Source: Apodemus sylvaticus
Taxonomy: Eukaryota; Chordata; Mammalia; Rodentia; Muridae
Assembly (NCBI RefSeq): GCF_947179515.1
Contig: NC_067474.1
Coordinates: forward strand, 98,765,253 to 98,829,252
DNA length: 64,000 nucleotides
Direction of reading: 5' to 3'
Shown: one piece after another, positions 20,261 through 30,366 of the stretch
How the letters are laid out: each line of letters opens with the position of its first letter
Position numbering within the stretch: position 1 is the first letter of the stretch
Position numbers and translations under genes: made by a program
The notes under the pieces: model-generated
Told to the model about the DNA's origin: nothing
Seen by the model: only the letters and a program-made list of their open reading frames with translations
Databases searched by the model: none

Positions 20261-20399
20261 AAGGTGGCCTAATGGGAGACATGAATGACAAGGGTAGAGC
20301 TGGAGAGATAGCCAGGGGCACAGTCACAGCATGTGGGAGAGCTGGCACTGCTGAAGTAGAGAATGAAGGACAACCCTATGCAGTGAGGAGAGGGGTGAT
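20261..20399 (+). repeat. Local dispersed duplication, copy 1
   Basis: Shares long identical blocks with 21358-21488 (cacagtcacagcatgtgg, agctggcactgctgaagtag, agaatgaaggacaaccctat). It has about 15 extra bp (agagatagccagggg region) relative to copy 2. The 64-codon frame at 20215-20409 runs through it and is not a recognised gene. Confidence 0.9.
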
Positions 20400-20839
20400 G
20401 GGTGCATAAAGGCTGGTAGGTATGTAAAGTACCCTAATAACCATTTGCTCGGATAGTTTTTAATACCTTTGCATCACATCTCATAGTCACAGTAAATGCT
20501 GCCTTAGATTTATAGGCGTCTTTTAAATCCCAGGCACCAGAGGCTTCTATGTCGAGAAAATGTTCGGAGGAAAAATCCAGTTCATGTTTAACTTTAAATA
20601 TTACCAAGGAATTTTATATTTTGGTTCTTATTAGTGTAATTGAATTGTATGCTATAAATGCTAAGGAGATAGGGCCAAAGCGAATAAATATCTAACTGAA
20701 ATCATTCTAGAACATTCCAGAAAAGTACAATTGATTATGACATTTTTAAAGCCTGAGAAGAGATACCTGGATGCTCACCGATTTGACTTTTGCTATTTAT
20801 TGACTGTCTTCAGTGATTAAAAAGGAACATATAGAAAAT
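20400..20839. promoter_or_regulatory. Possible conserved non-coding element
   Basis: Single-copy looking sequence with scattered CpG (tgctcggatagt, tataggcgtctttt, ctatgtcgagaaaatgttcgg) and a perfect heat-shock-element-like array at 20705-20722. Nothing codes here. Regulatory status is inferred only from repeat absence and motif density. Confidence 0.3.
20705..20722. promoter_or_regulatory. Perfect four-unit HSE with embedded TEAD-like core
   Basis: TTCTAGAACATTCCAGAA consists of four alternating pentamer cores: TTC, GAA, TTC and GAA with two-base spacers, the ideal HSF1 array. ACATTCCA at 20712-20719 also equals a TEAD consensus. Function is not shown by sequence alone. Confidence 0.5.
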
Positions 20840-20900
20840 GCCTGGGTACATTACAATGTCTGGGTAGTCAGTAGGCACTCATTGAGAGAAACTAATGAAA
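20840..20900 (+). mobile_element. MIR/L2 3' end remnant
   Basis: The phrase gtagtcagtaggcactcatt with an upstream atgcctgggtacatt resembles the common 3' end shared by MIR and L2. Confidence 0.4.
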
Positions 20901-21357
20901 TAGATACTGAATTCCAGGTTTGACATTTAAAGCAACCGGGAAACTATTAAGAAGGTACAGGGACCAGAGTAAAAGCTTAGAATATATAGCCGTGGTAACT
21001 TCTTTTTAAAGAGTTGTCAAGTTTCCCACCTCAAGTTATTTCTTAGCCTGGAGATGCCTTTTCAAACTCTTTCCTCCCTGGAGACAACTGTGCAGGCCTT
21101 GCAGCCACAGCCAGCAGGAGTACAACCCAGGCCTCTCCTTCCCCAGCCCCTCATGTTTTCCTCAGTCTGGATTGTCCCATGGTGAACAAGAGTCCAAGGC
21201 CATTCCACTGGTAGCCTGTGCAGTGCTGTTTCGATGCACCAATTGGTCCCTTTTTTTAAAGTTTTCTAGCCTGCCCTGAAGGTTGCCTGCCCTGAAGGAG
21301 TGCTTTCTTGCTTGCACAGCTCCTCAGAGAATACTTGAAACTCCCAGCGGAGGGAAC
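20901..21357. other. No identified feature
   Basis: Slightly GC-rich segment around 21050-21200 without a recognised exon or repeat. Confidence 0.4.
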
Positions 21358-21488
21358 AAGGCGGCCCAATGGGAGACATGAATGACAAGGATAGAAAGAG
21401 CTGGAGACACAGTCACAGCATGTGGAAGAGCTGGCACTGCTGAAGTAGAGAATGAAGGACAACCCTATGCAATGAGGAGAAGGGTGAC
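21358..21488 (+). repeat. Local dispersed duplication, copy 2
   Basis: Same orientation as 20261-20399, about 1.1 kb downstream. Differences are a handful of substitutions and two small indels near the middle. Confidence 0.9.
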
Positions 21489-22631
21489 ATGTTTATGACC
21501 ATTAATGGATTTAGCAGCAACATTGTTGCCACTTAATAATTTTGGAGTCCATTTGTAATTCTGACCTGGGCTTGGACTCTCCTGCTGTCCCCTCCTGCCC
21601 CCTGCTAAGCAGTCTTCCTTTCTCTCACAAACTTGGCTCTTCCTGCCCCATGAGAGCTTCTCAGGTGGAATGCTAGAGAGGTGACAACCCCCTTTCCACA
21701 GCCCTCCAACCGCTTAGACAGTTACATTGCCCTGCCCCAATAAAATGCATTTAGCCTTGGCCTGTGGGACATGTAAATCTTTCAGACTCTATTTATGTGT
21801 AATGTTGAATATTTTTAATTTCCCGTCCAAATGTCCTCTCTATGTCTGTCACTGTTGTAAAAATGGTGGCTTTTAGACATTTCTTTTTCTTTCTTTCTTT
21901 TTTTTTTTCCTGAACAATTTATTAGGCCTCATTCTCACATGGAACTCTTTGTGTTTACAAAGCAACATGAACCTGGGGTGCTTTGACGTGATTGTGGGAA
22001 GAAGGGGTTCCAGAGTGTGGCTCAATTTGTCCCCCATGCTACCCCTGTGGTCCCTGAAAAAAAAAGGCTATCAAAAGCAAAGAAAGGAAAAGAGATCCTG
22101 GTGACCTCTTGGGCAGAGAAACTGTTTATTTCCTGTGTAATGTAGCCAGGTCTGCTTATTATACTGCATTAAAATAGCAACACTTCATGTGATATGTGAA
22201 TCAATAATTCCCGTTTTTATAGGTTCCCATTTCTCTCCCAATGTTCCTGAAACTGAAGGTCTTCTCAGAGAGGGACTCATCTTTAAAATGTTAAAGACAG
22301 ATTGTGTGTCTCTATTGGAAGAACAAACTGCTTCCAAGGATGTCAAGGCTGTTAGCAGAAAAGTTAGGTAGCAATAGACCTGGAATTGTTTTCTGAGACC
22401 TAGTCTTTAGTTATGCTAACAATAAATCATTTTTCTCTAATGAAAAGTATGGTTCTAAAAAATGTTCTATATCAGTTACTAGTATAGACTTGAAGAGTAT
22501 CCCATAATTCTTATTTGTATTAATTCAAAGTGATGTTTCTATAAGAATACATGAGTGAATTCTACTTTGTGAAGAAAGTGTAAGAAAATGTTTCTTTCAT
22601 CCTAAGAAAATATATACCATGAAAGTCTAAT
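21489..22631. other. No identified feature
   Basis: Contains a TTTC/T-rich tract at about 21883-21910. Otherwise it is unassigned and looks single-copy. Confidence 0.4.
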
Positions 22632-22815
22632 ACTGGGATTGGAGACACAGCTCAGTGGTTAAGAGCACACACTGCTCTTTCAGAGAGCCTAGGCACTAGG
22701 ACCTGTAACACCAGCTCTAAGGGCTCTGATGCTCTTTCAGACCTCGCTGGACACTGTGTTTATGTGCATAGTCACACAGAGATACAAGCATAATATTCAT
22801 AATTAAAAAGTAAAC
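22632..22815 (+). mobile_element. B2/B3 SINE
   Basis: A tRNA-like head ggagacacagctcagtggtt is followed by aagagcacacactgctcttt, then ctctgatgctctttcagacc, and an A-rich end (taattaaaaagtaaacc). These are B box/A box-like pol III parts in a diverged copy. Confidence 0.8.
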
Positions 22816-24346
22816 CATCTTTAAGTAGAATGCTTCAGAATGGCCCTTATACTTTGGAAGGTAGAAGAATTAATAGTGAAGTCAGTGGATCATCAAGGCA
22901 GAGCATGATCATTCCAGAGTCAATAGGCACAGCAGCTAGAAACAGTGTAGCCTGTCCAGCCCTATTGTTAGTTCAGTATAGATCTCCACTCTAGGTATTT
23001 CTCTATACCAGAGTGTGGATCCTAATAGAACCCAATGCTGGGATTATTCAGAGTCTGTCAAATGTTTCAGGAACATGAACCAGCAAGCCCTGAAGGTGCT
23101 ATGCTCAAAATGAGAGCAGCACCCACCCTCAGGACTCTCTCAGCCTAGTGAAGGGGATTGAGACTATGCATAATAAATACATGTACAGCTTATAGCACTA
23201 TATTAAAGAGGCCCTCTGCCTATAAAGGCTGGGAAAGGCATTTGCAAGTGGGCAAGTAAACGCAGTACACTCCATGGATATGCACAACATGGGAAAACAC
23301 AGAGCATTACATGCATGTTATGAACATGACATGATGTTATCCTTGCTGAGCATGAGGCAGTAACTGAGTGCCCATCCTAGTTGAAGATGAATATACCTGA
23401 CGACAAATCATTAAGCATAAATAAATGGAAGGGGTAAAGATGAAGCAGGGACTCCACCCCATCTGAATGGGCTTAGAGCTCAAGCTTGAGAATTTTAATT
23501 TGTAGGTAGCTCTGTGAGTGATGATGCCCCATGCATTCTCTGTAGGATAGGCTTGACCATGCCTTCTTGTGGATTAAAGCCACATGCTGCATATAAGAGA
23601 TTAACAGCATTTACCCTGGCATTTACTGGAGCAAACTTCCTTGAGCTGAATTAATGTCTTGTGTTGTGTGGGTATGAAAATGCCACTCCAAAGGCATGCA
23701 AGAAGATTTACAGAGAGACAGGGTAAGGACAAGACTATAGGATATGGCTGGAAAAGGAATGGCCTTGCACACTGGCATTCATCTAGACCCCAGTTCCCCT
23801 TGCTGTCAGTGGCCTGGAGTGTGCACATGACTTCACCTGGGGCAACCAGGTGGAGAACAGAAACTGCCATGCCAAGATGTCCCCACTGGGTACTTTAAAA
23901 ATTGCCAGAGTCACACAGGCTTCTATGCAATGTGCAGTAATACGTCGAATGGGAGTCAATTTTTTAGCCTTAGTTTGAAAACAGAGTTCAAGCCTGTTGA
24001 CATATCTTACCCTTCCTTTCCCACTGTATTGCAGTTTTTTGAAAATGTAACATGTACAACTTTCCATAGGTATTATTGATTTTAGTGGAAGTCACTCTAA
24101 TGGTGAAAGTGCTTTTAATGACATTTTTAACCATGTCACTCACCAAAACATGTATACCGTTCTTTCAAGGGCTAAGGGATTCTGACTTACACTGCCTTTG
24201 ACCAAAGGTCTGCACCACAGGGACAATCTGAAGACATGGTAAGTTTCATAGTTTATGTAAATTGGACCCAACAATAACAAACACAAACACTTCTGTGTCA
24301 TACAGATTGCCTCCTGGCTTAGACCATGGAAAACCACACAGATCTT
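22816..24346. other. No identified feature
   Basis: About 1.5 kb without a recognised repeat. Overlapping frames at 23601-24067 and 24140-24367 lack domains and splice context and are treated as chance. Confidence 0.4.
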
Positions 24347-24490
24347 TAAGCACTGGTTCCCCAGCACTTATCAGAATCACATGGGACTTCTACAAGCACA
24401 GGCTGCTGTGCTCCACCCCAGACCTGATTCAGCAAGTCTAGGATGGGAGCTAAGACTCTGCATTCTTGTCAAAGTTTCAGACAAGGCTGA
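24347..24490 (+). mobile_element. MER5-type hAT-Charlie fragment
   Basis: The order cactggttccccagcac, tcagaatcacatgggac, ctccaccccagacctgattc and gctaagactctgcattc matches the MER5/hAT non-autonomous DNA transposon layout. Confidence 0.6.
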
Positions 24491-24689
24491 TGTTCGAGCT
24501 TCTCTGGAAAACTGGGAGAAGATTCATCATGCACACCAGACTTGCTTGAATGATGTTCCAAGTAGATCCTGTGCAGGCAGACTGTCTCTGAAATGTTCAG
24601 GTGATTCTACACAGGCAGAGTGAAGGCATCAAGTCACCCTGAGTAAGTTACATGGTTATCAGACCTAAAGGCTGACTCCAAAAGCCATT

Positions 24690-24790
24690 TAAAGCAAGGA
24701 TTCTAGTTTTGCATGCCTGTGAAAATTACCTGGAGAGCTTTTGAAATGAACCAATATCTAGGTCAAATGATTGTAAGTACTGATTCCAGC
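24690..24790 (+). mobile_element. Second MER5-type fragment
   Basis: The sequence gcatgcctgtgaaaattacc followed by tggagagcttttgaaatg corresponds to the 5' half of MER5-like elements. Confidence 0.45.
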
Positions 24791-24799
24791 AAAGCCAAT

Positions 24800-25165
24800 G
24801 GTTTTTGTTTGTTTGTTTTTTATTTATCTTTAATCTTTTTTTTATAGTCCAGTCATTATCCCCCTATTGATCTACCCTCCAACACTTCCTCATCTCATTC
24901 CTCTTCTCCCATCTCCAAGAAGATGTCTCCACCCCACCCACCCATCCCGTTCTACTCCACTATGCCTCCCCACTCCATGGGGCCTCCAGTTTCTTGAGGG
25001 TTTGGTGCATCTTCTCTCACTGAGGTCAGATCAGGAAGTCCTCTGCTGTATATATGTCAGTGGCCATGGACCAGCCGGTGTATGTTGCCTGGTTGGTGGC
25101 TCAGTGTGGGTATTTCTTACATTGAACAAACTTCGTTTGAAGCTTGATAAAGGTGACTAACTATC
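24800..25165 (-). mobile_element. L1 (Lx-type) 3' UTR fragment
   Basis: Antisense L1 UTR: a T-rich tail, accctccaacacttcctc, a 'ggcctccagtttcttgaggg' block, and gtatgttgcctggttggtgg. The 97-codon plus frame at 24867-25160 is a UTR artefact. Confidence 0.65.
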
Positions 25166-25475
25166 TGCCTACCACACACATTCTCTTTATTAAACTACAT
25201 GCTTGAGCACCCAACCTGGATTCTGGCAGCCTTTCTTACACCACCAGTGCTAGGATAGGTGAGCCTGTTCTTTCAAAAGTAACAAATCCATGAAAGCACT
25301 CACATAATCTTTGAAATCACTGTAATTTATCAATTTCTCTTGTTATAAGGTTAACTTACTGAGGGCAAGTAGCCAGTTTGAGATTTCTTTAAGTCCTAGT
25401 GTCTGAAGAATAAGATCTCCCAGATTTTGAAGGTAAGAAGAAACCTGTTAATCTTCCATGATGCATTAGAGGGCT
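25166..25475. other. No identified feature
   Basis: No recognised element. Confidence 0.4.
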
Positions 25476-25575
25476 GATCTGGTTCTGCCACTTACCATCC
25501 TTGGGCAGTAGAGGCCTTTTCACAGCCTCAGTGAACTTCATTTCTTTCTCTGTGCAATGAAAACCTGATGTGGTA
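25476..25575 (+). mobile_element. MIR SINE fragment
   Basis: The sequence gatctggttctgccacttac followed by a 'ccttgggcagt' motif and cctcagtgaacttcatttc matches the MIR core in sense orientation. Confidence 0.6.
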
Positions 25576-25804
25576 ATCGTGGAGTTTGGAAGTGATTAGC
25601 AGTATAAATTATTTCCTAAGATGCAAAACATGCAGTAAGTGATTTGGGAAAAGTTAACCATTTTATTCTAATTTGCATTGCGAAATTGAGTGTTCTTTAT
25701 CATGGTCAGGAAAGTCAATCCTAACCTAGCAATACATTTTAGACAATGGCCCGGAAGTACGCTTTATGGAAAGGCACACCTATTTTCTTTTACTATTCCC
25801 AAAT
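25576..25804. other. No identified feature
   Basis: AT-rich single-copy looking spacer. Confidence 0.4.
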
Positions 25805-25976
25805 GTTTAGAGTAATGGTTTTGAAGTATGGTCCCTATCCATTTCAGAATTGCCTGGGAACTTGTTAAAAATGCAAATTCTTGGGCAGAAGACCAGACCT
25901 ACTGAATCAAAGTTTGGGAATGAAGCCCAGCAAGCCCTTGAGGTTATCTGGATATATACTGAAGCTTGCAAAACAT
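25805..25976 (-). mobile_element. MER5A-type hAT-Charlie element
   Basis: Antisense MER5A pattern: ccatttcagaattgcctggg, acttgttaaaaatgcaaatt, gaccagacctactgaatc, and caagcccttgaggttatctg. It is the clearest of the three MER5-type copies. Confidence 0.7.
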
Positions 25977-26027
25977 TAAGTTAGAAGAGTCACTAAGTTA
26001 GAAGAGTCATTAAGTTAGAAGAGTCAC
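25977..26027. repeat. 17-bp tandem repeat, 3 copies
   Basis: Units TAAGTTAGAAGAGTCAC, TAAGTTAGAAGAGTCAT and TAAGTTAGAAGAGTCAC abut the end of the MER5A copy. Confidence 0.95.
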
Positions 26028-27135
26028 TAAGAGTTTCACAGCCTGCTTGAGGATCCTCAATGCAGCCGAACCACTGAATCCTGACCAGGGACAGCACGCT
26101 CCCCTGCAGCTCACATCAGATCACTGAAGGACGAAAGAGATTTGAAAATGTGCCCAGGGATATTTTCATCCCGCTTTCCTGTGGAGAATGTTCTTAATAC
26201 AGATATCTGGCTTTAAGTTGTACTTTTGAAATATCCAAAATTACAGGCAACCTAACTGGAAAGAAAGTACTCACCTCTCTGTGAATACTTCCACAACTAA
26301 TCTTTTATTTAGTGTATGTGCTCTTAACTTTGTAATTTAGAAATAATGAAGCTGAGGATGAAAAATATAAGCAACATAACTTTGATAGCACCGGTAACAA
26401 GAGGGCAGGGATTTAAATCTATCCTACCTTACTTTGTAACTTTCTCTTTTGACTGTATTTGTGTTCTGTGTTTATGTAGCTTCCATTCACATATCTTTGC
26501 CATTGACCAAGTATAAAACAATTTCAATTAACCATCCTGCGATCATCAACCTTTTCACCATTGTGAACATTGGGAATAATATTTCTCAGACTATAAAATC
26601 AAAGCAAAGGATGGGAAGGTTTTAGTTCTAGTGATGGCTGACTCTCCCCAAATAGCTATATAAATTCACAATAACAATAGAAATTAAAGGCAGTGGATAG
26701 AGTCAAAAAGCTGGCAATCACTGGAGCAGATTTGTGCCTTCAGAGAGGATCACAAACTTCCCTGCTGGAGATCCATGCCAAGCATCTTGTCCACAGCAAA
26801 GGCTCTGAGTTATCACCAGGATGGCAGCCAGTACTGGCAGCATGCTGTGTCTCTCTCCATGATGCACCAACAATCTGAGCATGTAAGTACACTTATATCA
26901 CAGAGGAAATGGTCTAGATGGGACTTAGACTATAAACATGGAAAAGAGAAGACAACCCTTGATCATCCAGGTTGCCTGATTCTTTTCTCCTTGTGGTACT
27001 GGTGATGGAACCCAGGATACATAAAACTCAGCCTCAGGTTTTCTTAATCACATGTCCTTAAAAGCAGAGAAGCTTTTCCAGCCAGAGTCAGGAATACACA
27101 AGTCATAGGAATGTTCTGATGTCTCAGAAGATATC
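26028..27135. other. Unassigned, with a decayed MIR
   Basis: At about 26310-26430 the phrases taatgaagctgaggatg and gagggcagggatttaaatc suggest an antisense MIR. The rest is unrecognised, and frames at 26693-27005 have no domain. Confidence 0.4.
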
Positions 27136-27510
27136 TTGATTAGGGTTTAGATTGCTGTGATAAGACACAGTGACTGAAAGCAACTTGGTGAGGAAAGCAC
27201 TCATTTCTGCTCCCAACTCTCATGTCACACTGCATCACTGAGGGAAGTCGGGACAGGGACTAAAGCAGAGGCCGTGAAGTAATGTTTACTGGCTTGTTCC
27301 CTGTGGTTTGCTCAGCCTGATTCTAATACAATCCAGGACGAGCCTTCCAAAAGTGTTACTACCACACAATCAACCGGGCTTTCCCTATCAATCACCAATC
27401 AAGAAAAGGCTCCAGACTCTCCAGTGGAGCAATATGGTTTTCTCAGTGGAGGTTCCTTCTTGCTAAATAACTCTACCTTATGTTCAAAGGATATAAAATT
27501 AGCTAGTACA
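27136..27510 (-). mobile_element. ORR1-type MaLR LTR
   Basis: Reverse complement of an ORR1 LTR: gattagggtttagattgctg, caacttggtgaggaaagcac, a 'tttactggcttgttcc' motif, tttgctcagcctgattc, atcaatcaccaatcaag, and the terminal aaattagctagtaca at the right end. Solo LTR. Confidence 0.75.
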
Positions 27511-27941
27511 ATGGACTTGTGCCACTGTTGATACATTTGAAAATAAAGTACAGGACTACAAGTTAAAGAATACAATGACTCCTAGAAGCCAAAAATGATC
27601 CTTATTAGACATCACTATTCAGCAAGGAAATGGTGACTTTGGCCTTCATCATACAACCAGGAAGGATTTAATTTTGCCAACAGAATGGTCAAGGAAAAAG
27701 ATTCTTTTTAAAGACTGCTTACCCTGCCAGTGCCTTGATTCTGGTCTTGGGAATTGCAAAGAGGAACAATAAATAATCCATATAGCTATATGGCGTCTGC
27801 TCTGTGGACTCCGTAAAATAATAACATTTTGATGTTTTAAGCAAACAAACCAAATATGGAAATCTTTATGAACTCTTTAAGGAGAAATAGGTCATATTTT
27901 AAGGCCATTTGGATCATGAATGAAAGTGAACTAAACTCATT
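27511..27941. other. No identified feature
   Basis: AT-rich. If the exon-like frame at 27942-28071 were real, this would be its 3' UTR, but I find no AATAAA on the minus strand close by. Confidence 0.35.
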
Positions 27942-28071
27942 TTAAATGAGCGACAACCATGATTTGATGCCAGCGATAAATACCACGAAGCACAGAAGGA
28001 TGTTGTACAAGATGAAGAGAAGCAACACCAGCCTCAATCCCACATGTGAAGGAAGAAACAAATGAAAAGTA
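27942..28071 (-). CDS. Candidate terminal coding exon (unidentified membrane segment)
   Basis: On the minus strand a good acceptor (TTTATTTTTAACCATTTCTAG-like, AG at 28073-28072) is followed by 42 codons ending in TAA at 27942-27944. The peptide ends SHVGLRLVLLLFILYN, then a continuous hydrophobic run and IKSWLSLI, so about 20-23 residues could span a membrane with a short charged tail. Third codon positions are C/G-rich (many TTC, ATC, CTC, GTG), unlike the AT-rich surroundings. I do not recognise the protein. An L1 sits 41 bp upstream of the acceptor. It may be a last exon, a dead exon or chance. Confidence 0.3.
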
Positions 28072-28098
28072 CTAGAAATGGTTAAAAATAAAGCCAGT

Positions 28099-28114
28099 GC
28101 AAGAGGGATTTCTT
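28099..28114. repeat. Target-site duplication (L1), left
   Basis: GCAAGAGGGATTTCTT is identical to 29093-29108. Confidence 0.92.
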
Positions 28115-29092
28115 TTTTTCTTTTTATTTGATACATTTTTTATTTACATTTCAAATGATTTCCCCTTTCCTGGCTCCCCACTCCCCGAAAGTCCCAGAAG
28201 ACCTCTTCCCTCCCCCTGTTCCCTCATCCCCCCTTCCCATTTCCCTGTTCTGGTATTCCCCTATACTGCTGCACTGAGCCTTTCCAGAACCAGGGGCCAT
28301 TCCTCTGTTCCTCTTGGACATCATTTAATATGTGGATTATGACTTGGGTAATCCAAGTTTCCAGACTAATATCTGCTTATCAGTGAGTGCATACCATGAT
28401 TAGTCTTTTGAGACTGGGTTACCTCACTTAGTATGATGTTCTCCAGCTCCATCCATTTGTCTAAGAATTTCATGAATTCATTGTTTCTAATGGCTGAAGA
28501 GTACTCCATTGTGTATATATACCACATTTTTTGTATCCATTCCTCCGTTGAGGGACACCTGGGTTCTTTCCAGCTTCTGGCTATTATAAATAGGGCTGCT
28601 ATGGACATAGTAGAGCATGTATTCTTATTACATGCTGGAGAATCCTCTGGCTATATGCCCAGGAGTGGTATAGCAGGATCCTCCAGAAGTGACGTGCCCA
28701 GTTTTCTGAGGAACCCCCAGACTGATTTCCAAAGTGGTTGTACCAATTTGCAATCCCACCAACAGTGGAGGACTGTTCCACACCAGGACCTGTTTTCTCC
28801 TGAGTTTTTTATCTTGGCCATTCCGACTGGTGTGAGGTGAAATCTCAGGGTTGCTTTGATTTGCATTTCCCTAATGACTAATGATGCTGAATATTTTTTA
28901 AGATGCTTCTCAGCCATCCGAAGTTCTTCAGGTGAAAATTCTTTGTTTAGCTCTCTACCCCATTTTTAAATAGGGTTATTTGGTTTTCTGGGGTCTAACT
29001 TCTTGAGTTCTTTGTATATATTGGACATTAGCCCTTTGTCAGATATAGGGTTGGTAAAGATCTTTCCCCAATTTGTTGGTTGTCAATTTGTC
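28115..29092 (-). mobile_element. 5'-truncated L1 with perfect 16-bp TSD
   Basis: Poly-T then atttacatttcaaatgattt and antisense 3' UTR, then ORF2 C-terminal coding. Minus-strand frames at 28366-28917 give YHSWAYSQRILQHV, PSTEEWIQKMWYIYTMEY and HGMHSLISRY, matching the L1 ORF2 end. It breaks off in ORF2 upstream of the C-terminal domain. The duplications at both edges define the 978-bp insert. The empty site reads TTTCTT/AA, close to the L1 endonuclease preference. Confidence 0.93.
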
Positions 29093-29108
29093 GCAAGAGG
29101 GATTTCTT
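29093..29108. repeat. Target-site duplication (L1), right
   Basis: Identical to 28099-28114. Confidence 0.92.
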
Positions 29109-29432
29109 AATTCTTTAACAGATAACTGATTTGTTTTACAAGTCTTAGCCTTGTATTATGATGTGTGTCAATGCATGAAAAACCAATGAAAACCTTAACC
29201 CAAAGGAGTAGGCAGGCAAGAAGAGCTCTATAGTTTACACTTCTGCTTATTGTGATGTAGTGTGTCATGAATTCCAATGACAATGCATGCATCGATGTGT
29301 ATAGTAACCTCTAAAAGCTATATAAAAATAAGGTTAAAAGATCCTACTCTGCTTATTAGGGAACAATAGAAGTTGTATATTCAACAGAATGAAAGGAGAG
29401 GGGACAAGAATATGGAAGAGGTTTAAAATAGC
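29109..29432. other. No identified feature
   Basis: AT-rich flank of the L1 insertion. No recognised coding or repeat sequence. Confidence 0.4.
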
Positions 29433-29536
29433 AAAGTTAAATATAATGGTAAATGTAAATACAACTTTGTCAATAATTACACTGAAAGTTAAATATAATG
29501 ATAAATGTAAATACAACTTTGTCAATAATTACACTG
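29433..29536. repeat. 52-bp tandem duplication
   Basis: 29433-29484 and 29485-29536 are identical except for G/A at one position (aaatataatg(g/a)taaatg). A further partial start (aaggtta) follows. Confidence 0.97.
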
Positions 29537-29879
29537 AAGGTTACTGGTGAAGTTCAGACTGATGAGATGGCTAAAAGGTAAAAAGCTTCCATGCTGTCTA
29601 TAAGACATTTAGCATTGAAGGCCTAGTTAAGTTTAGGTGATGGAAAGAGATACTAGCATATGGACCCTATGCATAAGAAAGTTGATATGGTCAATTAATG
29701 TCACACAGGAATGCTTACGACAAGAAATATGGTACGTGATAAAGATATCAGCGTTAACACATCATCTATAAAGCAGAGCAAGCTATCAGTGCACACTCAG
29801 TGTATGGACACCTTTTTCTTAGATTTCATAGACTTTACAACTGTGGGTACTAATTTCTGTTATTTTTATGGTCACTTAC
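29537..29879. other. No identified feature
   Basis: Nothing recognised. The 70-codon frame at 29711-29923 runs into the next Lx fragment. Confidence 0.4.
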
Positions 29880-30125
29880 AAGTTTTTTTTTATTTTATTC
29901 CTTTCTCATACTGTATATCCTGACCACAACTTCCTCATCTCCACCACTTCCAGTTCCTCTCTCCACTTCCACTCTCCCACAGATCTACTGCCTCTCCACT
30001 TCCCTTTAGAAGATAGCAGGCCTCCCAGAAATACCAAATGAAAACAACATAACAAGATACAATAAGACTACACACAAAACCTCATAAGGCTGGACGAGGT
30101 AACCCAGATAATGTGTTTTTTCAAT
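29880..30125 (-). mobile_element. Lx-type L1 3' UTR fragment
   Basis: Landmarks: tttctcatactgtatatcct, a C/T-rich block, agatagcaggcctcccagaa, and a 'cctcataaggctggacgagg' block, as in Lx 3' UTR antisense. Confidence 0.6.
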
Positions 30126-30335
30126 AGAAGCAAGGATGGACTAAGCGAATTACGCTGTGTAAGAATAGACAAACCTTATTTTTGAAAGTGAATCACAGCA
30201 GTGGTTACCTCTGAGGGAAAGACTCGGCTAAGAGGATAGACGTATAGAAATATTACACCTTAGTTATACTGAGTGATCATTACGTGGATATATTTTATCA
30301 AAATTCATCCAGTAATTTGTACTTTTTCCTATATA

Positions 30336-30366
<31 letters not shown>

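Noticed and set aside
23601..24067. Cluster of overlapping 79-94 codon frames on both strands
   Set aside because: Lengths are within chance for slightly GC-rich DNA, with no domain, codon bias or splice context.
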